In this document: positions 23,260 through 37,300 of the stretch, piece by piece
Numbering within the stretch: position 1 is the first letter of the stretch
Layout: each line of letters begins with the position of its first letter
From: Sinotaia quadrata
Lineage: Eukaryota; Mollusca; Gastropoda; Architaenioglossa; Viviparidae
DNA length: 64,000 nt
Direction: 5' to 3'
Assembly: GCA_028829895.1 (NCBI GenBank)
Contig: CM054183.1
Location: forward strand, 17,471,975-17,535,974
Program-made: the position numbers and the translations under genes
The notes under the pieces: generated by a model
What the model was told of the DNA's origin: nothing
Databases searched by the model: none
What the model saw: the letters and a program-made list of their open reading frames with translations, nothing else

Positions 23260-24253
23260 AGCTTTAAAACTGTTTCTGTCATCAAACTACCAATGTAACA
23301 CATGTTACAGTGTACTGTAAACAAATGGGGGAGCCAGCGAGCCTTTAAGGAAACTCTTAGGCAATTTTAGAGATTCCAAATTGCCAATTCGTAAAAGGAC
23401 TAACATAAACAACCAGTATTTCGATAGCAGAAGCTAACCAGTTAAAAATATATATTTATTTTTGAGAATTTAAAACCTAACAGCATTTTTTGATTTTTGG
23501 TACCTTTAAGGATGAGAAGGGAATGGGTGGATGGAAAGAGAGTTAAATAATTTTTCTATCTGGTTGTTTCAGAGTCAGTAGGACAGACCAAATGCCAGGT
23601 TTGTGGAGCCGGCCACAATACTTTCGATTCCAACTCTTGAAATGTTAAAAATCCCACTCCCGATCAGAATCCAACTGTAGTTTATATGGTAAAAATATAT
23701 ATATCCTTATATGGCGTTATAGGTGTGAGTAAGTGTAAATAAATAAAGAGGTCGGTGGTAGCGCCGTGACAGTCAAGGCGACATCATGAATAATCTCAAG
23801 ATAGCAGGGTATTGCATTTTTAGCGCTCGGTTCAGAAGTTCGGTCAAATTTCTCAACCTTTTCCGTTCTGGGTAAAAAAAAAAAATTTTGAATTTAATTA
23901 GGTATGATGGAGTTTCTCTTTCTCTGAAATTTTCCAAATTTAAACTCCGATGCTTTCATCAATCCTATATTTTTCAATATCTTCATCTTCATGGTTACTA
24001 TTGATGAAGAAGGTGAAGGTGACTGAATGACGTCATGTAGCGACCCGGCAATCGCATACCGTTCATCCGAACTTCTTTGTACAGCAGATTTTTTTTTTAA
24101 TTTTAGCTCACACAAAGTATTATTACTTCCGTTGCTTAAAATGTGCTAATTAATAATAAACAATTACTTTGATATACTATTCCCATTTTTACAAAGTTTT
24201 TTTTTTAACTCATGTGTGATTCAAACGTGGATCTGCCTTAGCCTCAAGCCTCG
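23260..24253. other. No feature seen
   Basis: No coding signal. The stretch contains an A9 run at about 23877 and an 11-nt T run near 24090. Confidence 0.45.
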
Positions 24254-24327
24254 TAAGCTTTGGATTGATTGATTGAGTGTAGGGGGCGCTTCCGGCTTCC
24301 GCCGCTTTCGCGCTTATAAGCTTTGGA
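24254..24327 (-). mobile_element. Tiny 5'-truncated retroposon with 11-bp target duplication
   Basis: TAAGCTTTGGA occurs at 24254-24264 and again at 24317-24327, bracketing 52 bp. The insert contains the GC-rich 41-mer 24274-24314 (…GGGGGCGCTTCCGGCTTCC…) that recurs exactly at 61884-61924. On the minus strand the insert reads from GCG-rich body into a 3' tail of ATCA repeats, as expected for a SINE or non-LTR tail. The family is not identified. Confidence 0.7.
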
Positions 24328-25039
24328 GTTGGAGTCGGTACATTTATACCGAATCTGACTCCACTCAAAAACAACCGACTCCGCTCTGGTAAATGCAGTG
24401 TATGCGTTCACGTAGAGACCAGCGAAACTTCATTTTATTATTTTTAAAACTTTTATTTCACACTATTATAAAACTTTTATTTTTATCAGTAGTAATTCTT
24501 AACTGTAATAATAGTCCATGAACACAATTTATTAATATATTAAATTCAATGTTCTCTTTTCTATATTTGCGTGTTTTCAGTTCAAACAGTGCGTTATTAA
24601 GCCCTATTAAGTTCTATGGACGAACTTGGAAGTTAGAACAGTACAACTGTAATCCTGATTTTTAAAAAAATAATTAAAGTATTGAACAGAAGCAAACATA
24701 ATTCTGATAATTCTGTCAAGTTCAAATTAACAGTTTTCTATACTACAAATTTATTAATCTCAAATAAGGATTGGTTAGGTTAGCCATTTGAAGCTATTAT
24801 GTTTAAATTTTCTCTGAGTTTTGTGATTTTTATAACCGTTTACTCGCCATTAGAGAACAAGGGAAATTTTATATTAATGATAGGTAGCATTTGCAGTGAA
24901 TGTTAGTGTTATATTTATAGAATTTGCAAAAGTATATAAAATATATCTATTTAAATGTTTCTAATTGTATGTGCTAGTGATATTCAGATGGCATATGTTA
25001 ATGCAAGGCCCTGTATAAGGTATGATCGTAAAAACAGAC
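24328..25039. other. AT-rich upstream flank of the BCL7 gene
   Basis: 24328-24390 contains GGAGTCGG and its complement CCGACTCC in a loose dyad next to the retroposon. The rest is AT-rich with no recognised feature. Confidence 0.45.
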
Positions 25040-25217
25040 CTTTGCATAGTTAGCTCCCTTGAAGTGACGCGCTAGATCGAACGCAGTCATGGAGTTCACA
25101 TCGCGTGCTTTGCCTTATGAACATCCGGGTCTTTGCACCATAAGCCGTCTATTTTTGCCTGCTGGGAACGGCACGCATAACCAGAGCATTTGATTACAAA
25201 GCGTAACTTTCCTAGAT
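25040..25217 (+). promoter_or_regulatory. Probable 5' UTR / proximal promoter of BCL7 gene with a 34-codon uORF
   Basis: CpG density rises sharply from about 25065 to 25310 (for example GTGACGCGCTAGATCGAACG), unlike the AT-rich flanks. If transcription starts upstream of 25089, the leader carries an upstream ORF: ATG 25089-25091, stop 25191-25193, 34 residues. It ends 24 nt before the BCL7 start codon. The true start site cannot be set from sequence. Confidence 0.45.
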
Positions 25218-25309
25218 ATGCTGTCGCGGTCAGTCAGAGCCGAAACCCGCAGCCGGGCCAAGGAAGACATCAAGAGAGTGATCAATGCCATAGACAAAGT
25301 GCGGAAGTG
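25218..25309 (+). CDS. BCL7: BCL7 exon 1 (coding part)
   Basis: Encodes residues 1-30 plus two bases of Trp31. Donor TG|GTGAGT. Contains the [17 protein letters not shown] core. Confidence 0.95.
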
Positions 25310-28300
25310 GTGAGTGAGGTGGTGTCAGTATTTATTGTTTTTTTTCCTCGTTTGCGTACTTCACTGTGTCAGTGCGGCTCCGTAGTGTGGGCGACGTCAG
25401 GTCGCCTTTTGTTCTCGCACTTTTCATCGCTGTTGTTTCTGACGATCGTCTGCCTCCTTAGCTTAGCGTTTAGCGGCTAAGGCCAACACGTGCTTATATT
25501 TACACCTTTATTGAGTTTAGGTTGTGTGGTTGAGAGGAAGGGAAGGGATGCGCGTTTGCAGAGTTTAAAAAAAAATACTTTGGCTTCTTTCTGGGTCAGC
25601 TCGCCCGCTTGCTTTTCCACTCCCACAAAGGCTGTAGTTTTTACCAACTCTAGATGCATTCCTCAATATGTTTCATTGTTTGGATTGCTGTTTGTATTAA
25701 TGAAGATTTAAATGATTAATTGTGAACTTGTATTATTAATTGTTTCATGTCCAAATTTTAGTTTTTGCTGCAATATATTGTTTTTAATTTGTTTTTAAAA
25801 TTACCTTATAAGTTATAACCCAGCCATTGAAAGTAATATAAATAGCTAGTAAAGTAGTAGTGATGAGAAAAGAAAAATATGAGGAAAAAGTTATACGAAT
25901 TATTTATTTCAGTTGCATTTATTTAAAGATCATTAGTTCATAACCTTTTCTATCACATATAAATTCTTACTTTTTATTGCACAGTTTAGATTCTGTAGCC
26001 TATATGATATCATAATTTAATAAAGTAAATGGATTCAAGTTCAGAAAAAAGCTTATAGTTTACTAAGTCTGAACTTTATTTTTGATAGATCTCGTGTGTT
26101 GATTTTTCTTAAATTGGCTCTGTTATATATATTTTCAGTTTTTAAAATAAGTGGGGGGAAACAGTATTTAGTAGTTTGTTGCTTATAAGCCCAGCTATTA
26201 CTTGATTAAACCACAACAAAACTTTAATTATTGTAATTTAATTTACTGTAATTTTCTATCATATTGCACAGCACTAAATATCAGTATGAATACATGCAAT
26301 TTATTAATTAAATTCAATGAAGAATGTATATAAACAGTATGCATACTAAGTCTATTACAACAAAATTTCTCTCACAAACATTCTCAATAATACTCTTTGG
26401 TATGTATGTTAGTGTATATCCAATTTTTTAAAGTTTTGTTTATCCTTGTTATGATTTTCTGTAATTTGTTAAATTTTGGTGGTATTGTTTCAACCACATT
26501 TAAATAAAGTTGTTGCATTTGTTTTGAGTCTGATTAATAAAGTTTTTGATGTGACTGAATGATATTTGAAATGGCTTTGACATTTATGGCTTTAAAAGAT
26601 ATAGGCCTAAATGAAACATTTTTTAGGTGCTATTTTTATTTATGTGCATTATTCACATTAGTTCTTAATTGAGCTTTATAATGTAAAATTTAACTTTAGC
26701 ATGATTAAAATTGGTGTCAGTAATTTTAGATCACTTCAATTTTTCTCAAAATTTCACTCAAATATGATATTTAATGTATTTATTTCTAAAATATTGAATA
26801 TTTTATTTTCAGATGTAAAATGAGTTATTTTTAATTTTAAAAAATGTATTATTTACAACTGAGTTCATTTTTATTTAAGGAGAAATACACTGGCACATTG
26901 ATGCTATCTACTAAATACCCTAATTAGCACCGGTAATTATATTTAATTTAAATGATGAATACATTCACTGCACCTCATCTATTATTGTTCACCTTTAATA
27001 GTTTGAAAATATTAGTTTATATTAATTCATTACATTACAACCTCCTGTGAGGTTACACGCCTGCATCCCTTTTGACTCCAAATCAGTGAATGGTTACCCC
27101 CACATCCCTGTGACTCTTCCAGTCTCATTGAATCAGTGAATGGCAGAACAGTCTTCTCTTGCTGCCTTTCTGATTGGATTAAATTGTGGATTTTCCCTTC
27201 TAGAAGCCCGCCTTCACGCACCCTAGCCCACCCCAGCCCAGCCCTTTGATAAACTACTAACTATGCTTTGTACATTTCCAACAGGCTCTTATGTTTCCAT
27301 CTTTCTATTTTGGGCACTGTGCCAGAAGTCATTTTACTGGAGGGGAACCACCTGCTGCTAAAAATAGAGTATGTAATAGGGAGGGGCAAAGTGAATTGTT
27401 CAGATTAAGGGCAGAGGTCAACAGTGCAGTGTGGCAGATGGAAAATGCAGTATACTAATACAGTGTTTAAAATGAATTTAGTCCAGTTAGTTGAACTTGT
27501 AGCTTCCTATGCACTTTTTAGTCAGGTGCAGATAGACTTAGTTTTCTTTTGTCAATGAGATCTGTTAAGAAAGCAGAATATATATATTATTGTGTCTTCT
27601 GCGTGAGGTTCAGAATTTTCAGCTGGAATTAGACTTAGAAAGCCAAGAACTGGTTATTCCACTCCACTTCTCAGCCTCCATTGATTTAAACATAGAAAAA
27701 TATATTTTATAATTTATCAAATAAAATCAAGAGATCTACTTTGTATAAACTGTAAACACAGTTGATAAATTACACAGAATTGGTATATATTTTTGTGTTT
27801 ACTATTATTGAATTGGTACATTTTTCAAAATACATATACCACAGTTTGCAAGTTTATATTAAGTTGCTATTAATTATTCTTAAATCTAACAAAGTATTAC
27901 TGACAATTTGATTCAAGAACAATGTTGTTAAGTCATACTGACTCATAGTAATTAGGGCTAGACTGTTAAATGGTATAAAATAAATAAGGGACAGTTTTTA
28001 TAAATATCAGGTGTCTTGTGAACTTACTGTTAACATATTTAACAACAAAGTATGCATCTGTGAGTGATACTGATAAGTTATATTGCTTATAATTATAAAA
28101 TATTTTTACTGCTGCTTAAACTTTGCACCAGGAGTAGAATTTTTAATTGCATTTGAATATCATATTATAGAGATCAAGAATAATTATTATATTTTATGCC
28201 CACAAAACTGTCTTTTGCAGCATTACTATTGTTTTTTGTTTCTCATCATATCAGCATGTATTTCCAAGGTTAAATTTGTGTATTTCAAAATTTTCCTGAT

Positions 28301-31300
28301 TATTAATAATTGAATTTGCATATACTTGTTTATTTTACCCAGGGGTAGGTTGTCATAGCCACGAACCCTGGCAGTTGAATACTGGCCTTCAGGTCTAGAT
28401 TCTATTTCAGAACTCCAAGCCCTAAATCAATAATTCTGTAGCTTGCTGCTGGATGATTATCGCTGAAGTACACTCAATAATATTTCTTTTTATTATATTA
28501 TTCTCTTTCCTAGTCTAGCAGTTTCATTTGCACACAAATTTCTTTCTGCGCACAATGATAAATCCTTTGTAATTTGTAATCTGTCTTGTACATAATGCAG
28601 ATAGTTTTGTTGTATATTACAGTGTTTATTTCATTATCAGTAGTTATAAAAAGATTATTTTTCTTTAAAAATTAAAAGATATCCTGAAATATATGATTAC
28701 ATAGTGCCAGTTATTTTAGTTAACACTAATAACAGTTTTGGGTAGCAAAATTGCTCCTGTTTAAACAACCAGTATTTTCAGTGAAGCTGTTTTAATTTAA
28801 TGCCTGAGATGATAATTATTGTAAAATAATAGTCTCTTCCCCTACTTTTTAAATCAGTTGTTTTATTTGCTTATTTGAAAATTATTTTATCCCTTCTTTT
28901 AAAAAATACAACTGCTGTTCATTAAAAAAAAAATTATTATTTTAAAAAATATTTGTTTTAAAGCATTGGCTGGGAGATTGTAAATCTTGTAGCTCTAATT
29001 AAAGTAGTATTTATTGTTGAAATAGAACAGATTTGCAAAGCCTTATAAAGTTATATTAGTATAGTTTAATTGATACATTAGTTACTAAATTAATTATACT
29101 GTCTAGTGTAATAATATAATCATTTCCTACAGTCTAAATGAAGCAATAAAGTTTGTAGTAATAATGTTGCTGAAGTACAATGGGCTGCCTTTGGCCAGTA
29201 TATTCACTTGAAATCTTAAGCCTAGTGTGAAAATTATTATATATCAAAATTCAAAGTGTGCAATTGATATTACAAGTTCAAATACAAGCAGTGAAGTAAA
29301 AACTCGTGTTTGTGTTTATTGTCTAAATCACTAAATGCTACTTAGTATGGATTGTTCTGTATATTTTGTAATTTATTTTTTTAACAGGGAGAAAAAATGG
29401 GTAACAATTGGAGACACAACTATGAAAATATTCAAGTGGGTGCCAGGTATGTTCTCTCATTAGCCTGTAATTTTTAACAAGTACACCAGTATAGAATTAA
29501 TAAATAAATTTGCTGCTTTGACTTTGAGATAGGCAAGCAGTTACATTTCATTTCACATAATATATATTGTAGAACTTCTGTAGTGTTCCTTTATTTTATA
29601 ATTATTGTATTTATACATTTTATATCTAGTCTGTGAAATGTGTTATGTAACTTTTTCATTTATAAAATTATCAATACTACTATAATTGTAAATGACTTAA
29701 TATGATTTATTATAACATCTTTCTTTATATTAAAAGATGCCACATATAATGATATATATATTTTTTAATTAGGCAATTTGGATTTTAAATGCTGCAAGAT
29801 GTTTTTGTTTTAAAAAACATCATTATTAATAATAAGCATGTTTATTTGTTATTGTTTTCAAAAGTTGCTCTTATTTATGACAAGTGCCTTTTAAACAAGC
29901 AGTATCAACTATAAAATATTATAGTTGTCACAAATTTCAGAGTGCAATAATTATTATATAATTATTATGTGGGCAAATTATTATTTTTCTAAGGTAAAAG
30001 TATTTAAGAGGTAATTCTTAGCTTTATTTCTTTCATCTCATAATATTAAAATTGTTTATCATTAATTATTTCAGTCACAAGTTCAGAACCTGTACAGGTA
30101 TGCTTATTGTTGAATTATTTCTTTTTTTCTGATTTGTTAAAATTATTCCTAGAGGGTGATGCTCTAGTCTAAGTGATAGATCATACATTAAATTTAAAGT
30201 TCTGTCAGGCTAAGAACTGGACAATGCCAATCTTTGGATAGAGTGCATCAGATTTAAAAATTAGAGTTCATGTTTGTGAATTTACTGATTGGACCGTGCA
30301 GTCTGTCATCTCCACTTGACAATAATTCACGTAGCAATCGGGAAAAAGACAAAGATACTGGAGTCAGATCATTGGTCTAGTTTGGAATTTTAAGTGTTTT
30401 TTGGGGGGTTGGGGGTGGGAATTGTACTTATTTTGTCATTGAATATATCTTGTTATTTAGAAGTTTGATGCATGATTTTATATTATGTATATGTATTTTG
30501 TTTGCTTTAAACTCTTTGTTTAGATATTTTATATCGTTGCCTGGGCAAATTTCTTTTCAACTTTCCTCACTCACTCACACACACATATATTTAGTAACTA
30601 GACAGCATATATCATTGTTATTTAATTTGATTCATCTCCATTATTTGCCTGGCATTGAATGTTCTATAGTCCTACAGACAGTTATAAATGTAGGCTTGAA
30701 AGACAGTCTGTATTCAGCTGATAAATATAATGAAATAAATGTCATTTTAAATTTCTCTCTGAGATAAGTAGAAGTAATGTTACTCTGTTAGTTACAAATA
30801 ATTTATTTTTTTTTGGTTTTGTAGACATGTAATTCGTGTGGTTTGTCTTGTGGCTACTCTTGTGAAAGTTTCAACAGGTTTTTTTTGTCCCTCTGAATCT
30901 TTCCCAACCATTCTCTTCATTCTATTTTGTATATTGTTCGCTGTTGATTTAACTAAATGGAGTTAGTGGGTTTTCTAATCATAGAAATTGCTGCAGAACT
31001 AACCTTCTTTTGTGCAGTAAGCAGTGTTTGTCTTTAACTTGTAATTTTAGTTGTCCTCCCCTGCAGAACTAACCTTTTTTTAATTTTATTTTTTTTACAA
31101 TAATCAGTATTTGTCTTTCACTTGTAATTTTAGTTGACCTGCCCAGCAAAACTAACCCTCTTTTTTTCTTTCTTTCCTTTTTTTTAACAGTAATCAGCAT
31201 TTGTCTTTCACTTGTAATTTTAATTGCCCTGCAGGACTAACCTTCTTTTTTTTTTTTTTTACAGTATTCAGCGTTTGTCTTTCACTTGTAATTTTAGTTG

Positions 31301-34300
31301 TCCTGCAGGGCAAATCTTTTTGCAGTAATCAGTGTTTGTCTTTCCTTTGTAATTTTAAGTAATCTGCACAATTAAACACTTTTTTGTTTATTAGTACGTG
31401 TGTCTTTTATTTGAAATTTGAAGTGTCCTGCACAACTAGACATTTTTACATGAATTAGTATGTTTGCTTTTAACTTGTTATTTTGAATAAACAATACAAT
31501 TAAACATTTTTATGTTTATTAGTATGTGTGTCTTTTATTTGAAATGTCCTGCACAACTTGACATTTTTACATGAATTGATATGCTTGCCTTTCACTTATA
31601 ATTTTGGAGGGCAAAATTTGTCCTGCAGGGCAAATCTTTTTGCAGTAATCAGTGTTTGTCTTTCCTTTGTAATTTTAAGTAATCTGCACAATTAAACACT
31701 TTTTTGTTTATTAGTAGGTGTGTCTTTTATTTGAAATTTGAAGTGTCCTGCACAACTAGACATTTTTACATGAATTAGTATGTTTGCTTTTAACTTGTTA
31801 TTTTGAATAAACAATACAATTAAACATTTTTATGTTTATTAGTATGCGTGTCTTTTATTTGAAATGTCCTGCACAGCTTGACATTTTTACATGAATTGAT
31901 ATGCTTGCCTTTCACTTATAATTTTGGAGTAGCCTGCACAATTGAACACTTTTATGTTTATTACAATATTAGTAATAGTATGTGTGTCTTTTATTTGAAA
32001 TTTGAAGTGTCCTGCATAATTAAACACTTTTATGTTTATTAGTATGTGTTCCTTTCATTGAAATTTGAAGTATCCTGCAGAACACAAACATTTCTATTTT
32101 GTTTCTCCTTCACTTTCACCTTTCAGATCATCTTATTCTTAGGTTACTATTGTGAATACAATCTTATTTGTATTAATTAATTACAGACATAAAAAATTAT
32201 TGTAATTTTGCTTTGGTTTAAGATCACACCTGGGGTACGTAAGCCTGGAGTTGGGAAAGTGGTCGGAAGGAGTGGGAAAAAAGGTGACAAAGAAAATGTG
32301 AAGGATTTATCTAATGGTGAGAAGATATTTTTGTCTGTTCTGTATAACTGTTTTAGGGATTTTATTTGTTGTCATAAGTGGATACTTCCTATTGTTTGAG
32401 AAGGTGTATTTGGGTGTAAGAAATTTGGAATCTTACCTATTCAATGAGAAGGGTGAAAACATTGTTTGGTCTGCACCATAAATGTGTCATCATCATATTA
32501 CTTTAATAAAAGTTTTAAGAGAAGATTTTTTAAAATTAAAACTGACAAAATGCATTGTATGAATGTTGGGTTATTTGATTTGCACTTTAGTATTTCACAC
32601 AGAAAAAACGCTGTGAAATTCAAATTTCATTATAGGTACATAATACAATAATAAATAAAAAACACGGTTTGGTTAGTAGACATCTATTCATATATTTTTA
32701 CACATGAATACTCTTACAATATACATTTCATTGTTCATCTGTCATTGTTATTAATAACCGTATTGAAGGATATTTAGCAGAAAAGTCATTTCTTGTAGTT
32801 GTTTTTAGTTGAATATCATTAAAGTGTTTTGTATTTTCATGTTGCATTGGTTTTCTTTTTAATATTTAGCAATCCAACTGTTTATTTTGTTGCAGAAAAT
32901 GTTTTTTCTGAAGTATTTCATTTTGGTTTAGTTTGAGTATTTGATCTTACATTTAATTAAATAGTATTTTCATTTGAGCCATTCATCGAATTGGAATTTA
33001 TCCATATTGTATATTTCCTAATTTTGCAATGACAGATTTATACAACAGATTTTTACCTATGTTTAATTTTCGTCTGACTTTTCTTGGTGTGTTTTGATGC
33101 TGTTGTAGGAACCTCAGTTTACACAGAGGAGAATACTCAGGCCTCAACTGGATCTTTTGGCAGCAATAGTGAGCTCATGAATGAGGACTCCAATATGTCT
33201 TTCCTGGAGAATTCAGAGTCAAACACCATGCCTGAATATTCCCAGGATTCAAATGATGCTGACCCAGAGATGAGAGTTGGTGGGTAATTTTACATAGAAT
33301 TCTTATGTATTATTATGTCTATCCTCAAACTGTCAAGATTTTACATTCACTTTGATTAGATATGCAATTATTGTCTTTTTTATTATTGTTATTATATTAT
33401 TTATAAATTAAAAAATATTTGTAGGTCATTGTGAAATAAAGGAAAAGACAGAAAATGTATGCTTTAATATCTGATATTTTCTTTTGTAATTGCTGCTAAT
33501 CAATATGAAACGATAAAAACAAACCACTCCAGTCATAAGCACTTGTTATATTTTCAGTTTAAAATAATCACTATGCTGTTGTGGCTTTTATTATTTATAT
33601 ATTTCATTGGTAGTACATTTTTAATCCTGATTGTTATGAGTCAGGTGTTGTGATTTGTTATTAACATGCATATCTTCATTCTTTTACCAAAATGTTTGTT
33701 GAGTTGTGTGTTGTTATTAAGGTTTATATATCTTCACTCTTCTGCCAAAATATTTATTTTGAGTTGAGTTTTGTTATTAAAGTTCATACATCTCCATTCT
33801 TCTGCCAAAATGTTTATGATGAGTTTATATAACTTTATTCTTCTGCCAGAGTGTTTTGTTTTCTTTATTATATATATATGTATATAAAACTGTCAATATT
33901 ATTTTATTTTCATTTGCCACTCTAATTAATTTACAGCAATGAGTATGGTGAGAGAGGATGAAAAGCTGTTGAAACAAGAGAGCCACAGTGAAGAAACAAA
34001 TGGTAAGTGGGTGATTAGTGCGACTTGAACAATGCAGTCAGTTTGAAGTCACATCTTTTGCAGCATAAATTTTCAACTGTTTTAGTAGTGAACGTATTCC
34101 TGCATTGGTCATGATTTCCAATGACTGTAGCATTAGAAAATAAAAGTGTACTCTCCAAAAATAAAAGTTGTACCCCCTGAACAAACAATAATGGTACAAA
34201 AGTAAAGAGCAATTCTTCCTTGTACAGGAGGTTCTCTTTTTCTGTGGCTACCTGGGACCAGAAAAATTTCTCTCCATAAGAAATAATTTAAATTGGTGTT

Positions 34301-37300
34301 AATTTTGAGTTTCGGATTGCACACAAGTTTGTATATGTGTGTTCATGCTGTATTTTTTACATCAATTTTTATAAGAAACATTAAATTAGATGGTAACTAA
34401 CATATGTAGACTTTGTTAAAACTTATCTTCAAAGTAGAAGCATTAGGTATGATAGGATGGGTAGAGGAAGATGTTTCAAGAAAATTAGGTGAAGATGGGG
34501 CAAGCTTTAGCAGTACAGGATGTGGAGAGGAGGAGACTGGAACCTTCTTGTGCTTAGCGCATTTCATGCAGAATGATGGAAAACTCGTAATACATCAGAG
34601 AGGTTACTTTGTATATATATTATATTAGGTAAGACCACTCGCTATATGGAGACTGGAGACAACGTCACTTTTTGACTGAATTCACTCTTTTTCAAAACTG
34701 TCTATCTCAGTAATTAAAAGAAAGAAATGGTTGGAAATTGTTTTAACAAATAAAGGAATCTTCCAACGTTAAATATAAGTTTTGTTTGTACATTTGAATG
34801 ACATATTTATTACGTTTTGATCGATAAACTCACAGTCGGTAAAGCGTACTAAAGTACCCGTGGCGAGATTTGAAAATGGCTTACCGCCGACATCGTTTTT
34901 GGGTATGCTCACTTAACGCGCTGTCGCTCTTTTACGATTCAACCAATAAAAATAAATCTTATATCAATGGAAAGCTAAGATAATGACCTTTAACATAAGC
35001 ATCGGTTGATTTAATTTTTTTAAATTTTTACTGTAGAAAATGATAATCCAAATTATGTGTTATGTTTGACGCATTATAACTTCGAAACCCATTCTCATCT
35101 GTTCGCCTACTTTATACTGTTGAAAAGGTAATCTTTTGCCCTTTAAAATGGTATATAACATGAACCGGAAGTCTCTATAACGGAAGTGCGAACAGCAATG
35201 AACGCGGGTAACCCTAATAGTTTTATTCGCGCCCATGCCGAAGTTGACGAGAGATCGCCATCTTGGACCACACGTGTATTAAAATGGTTCAACCAGACAA
35301 CATTTTGCGTAAATTTTAACAAAAACTATTAAATTTCATCTAAATATTGCTACTATAAAACGATTATTTATTATTTTTAAGTTACGATTTGTTAGAAAGT
35401 TTTATTTTGATCATTAACGAGGTTAGCTAAACATCGGCCATTTAAAGTACGGTTGCAAGAGGGTGATGATTTGTTAGGACAAACTGCTTATATTAAAAGC
35501 AGTCCTATACAAAAAATACTGGCTGCAAATGATTAAATGATGATTCATGATGAGACTTATTTTTTTAGAAAATATTTTAATTAATCGGCGATATTTTAAA
35601 TTAATTTTACAAAGCACCAATCCAAAATAAAGAACGACAACTTTTAATGCTGGCGGATTTTTGTCTCTGTGTTACTGTCTGTAGCTGACCAGTACTTTTC
35701 ATTATTTTATTATAATTCGGGTTTTAAGAAACAATCTAGTAAATGATGAATGAGAATTTGTCATTGAGTGACCGTTCAAGGTAAAGATATATACTAATAT
35801 AGAAATAAGTGTATGTGTCAGTGAGTGAGTGAATCGATGTATGGTAAAAATTGAGATCAAGACAAGGATGAGTAACATGCTACACACACTACAGTCATAC
35901 AGTATACACTAATATAGTAGATATATAATAAGTAAAACTATGAAAGACTTTTAGCTTTAATTTTCAAGATATTTTTAGAATGTAAATGTCTTATATTATG
36001 AAACAAATAGACACCTATTAAAAATAAAGATACTAATAATTACAATTGCTGTTGAAGGGAACTAAAAAATAAACTGCAAATAGTAACAACTATTGAACAT
36101 TGTAACAATGTAACAGTATTTTATTAAACTAAAAGAGTATCACTATCAGTTTTGCTAGCTTTGAACTGTTTTTAAAATTGTGCTGTTCTTAATACATTGT
36201 TAATAAATAATTGACAATTAATGAATTATACAACTTTGTCAAATAGTAACTCACTAACTGCAAATAGTAACAACTATTGAACTAACATTGTAACAATGTA
36301 AAAGTATTTTATTAAACTAAAAAGAGTATCAGTTTTGCTAGCTTTGAACTGTTTTTAAAATTAATGTTCTGTTCTTAATACTTTGTTAATAATAGAATTA
36401 AAATCAAAGCAGCATCTGTTCATAAGTTTATCATATGTGTACACTAATATGGGTGTATCAAAGTATATTTATGCATATGTGTGAATGTGTCTAAATCCAC
36501 AAGTGAAAAGACATTAAAATTAAATAAATCAACTAACTAGTTATTGGCAATGCAGTTCATAACATTAACAAGCAAAGAAATTGACTGAACAGGATTTACA
36601 GGGCTGATATAGGTACACAAATGGATAGTTCATGTTATGATATATGGTGAGCATTATTCAACTTATTCGTTATTGCTAAATACATGCACATAAGTATGCA
36701 AAATATAATTTATGACTTTATTTAGGTTAGAATGATCATGCTGTCAGTTATAGAAATTAGAAACACTGTATTATAATAATAACTGTTTCGTTTGACCTAT
36801 TTTTCTCTTCAACAAGTGAACATTATGTGCGATTGTATTGCAAAAAGCTATATTTTTCATATGTTATGTTTATTATTTCTAAATCTATTAAACAAGATTG
36901 TCTAAAACTTCACCCTGGAAATGTCTATACTCCAAAGAGCAAGTATACCAAATCTGGATGATGTATATGAAGTAGTTTTTGTTTTACAAGACTCCAAAAG
37001 AGACATTCTGTTTTTGACCACTTGCCGTTTGAAATTTTGAACAAAATGCTATTTTGAGAGGACTGTATTTCATTTTCTATGCATCTGTGATCCTTAAAAA
37101 AAAATCAGCAGTATAATTGTGTTACAGAGAGTTGACATAGCAAAGATGAACTGTGTATGTTTCATAGTTTTTGTTTTGTGGTCATTTCAAAAGGGGGTTT
37201 CGTGAAATCTGAGTTTTTCTGCAATTTACATCAAACTTTGAACTGTCATAACTTTTTTTCTATTAAAGCTAGAGCTCCAAAATTTTGTATACAAACTTAC

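Noticed and set aside
23012..23320. Three overlapping 77-102-codon frames
   Set aside because: A 78-bp triple repeat is open in three frames; coding cannot hold in all, and none resembles a protein.
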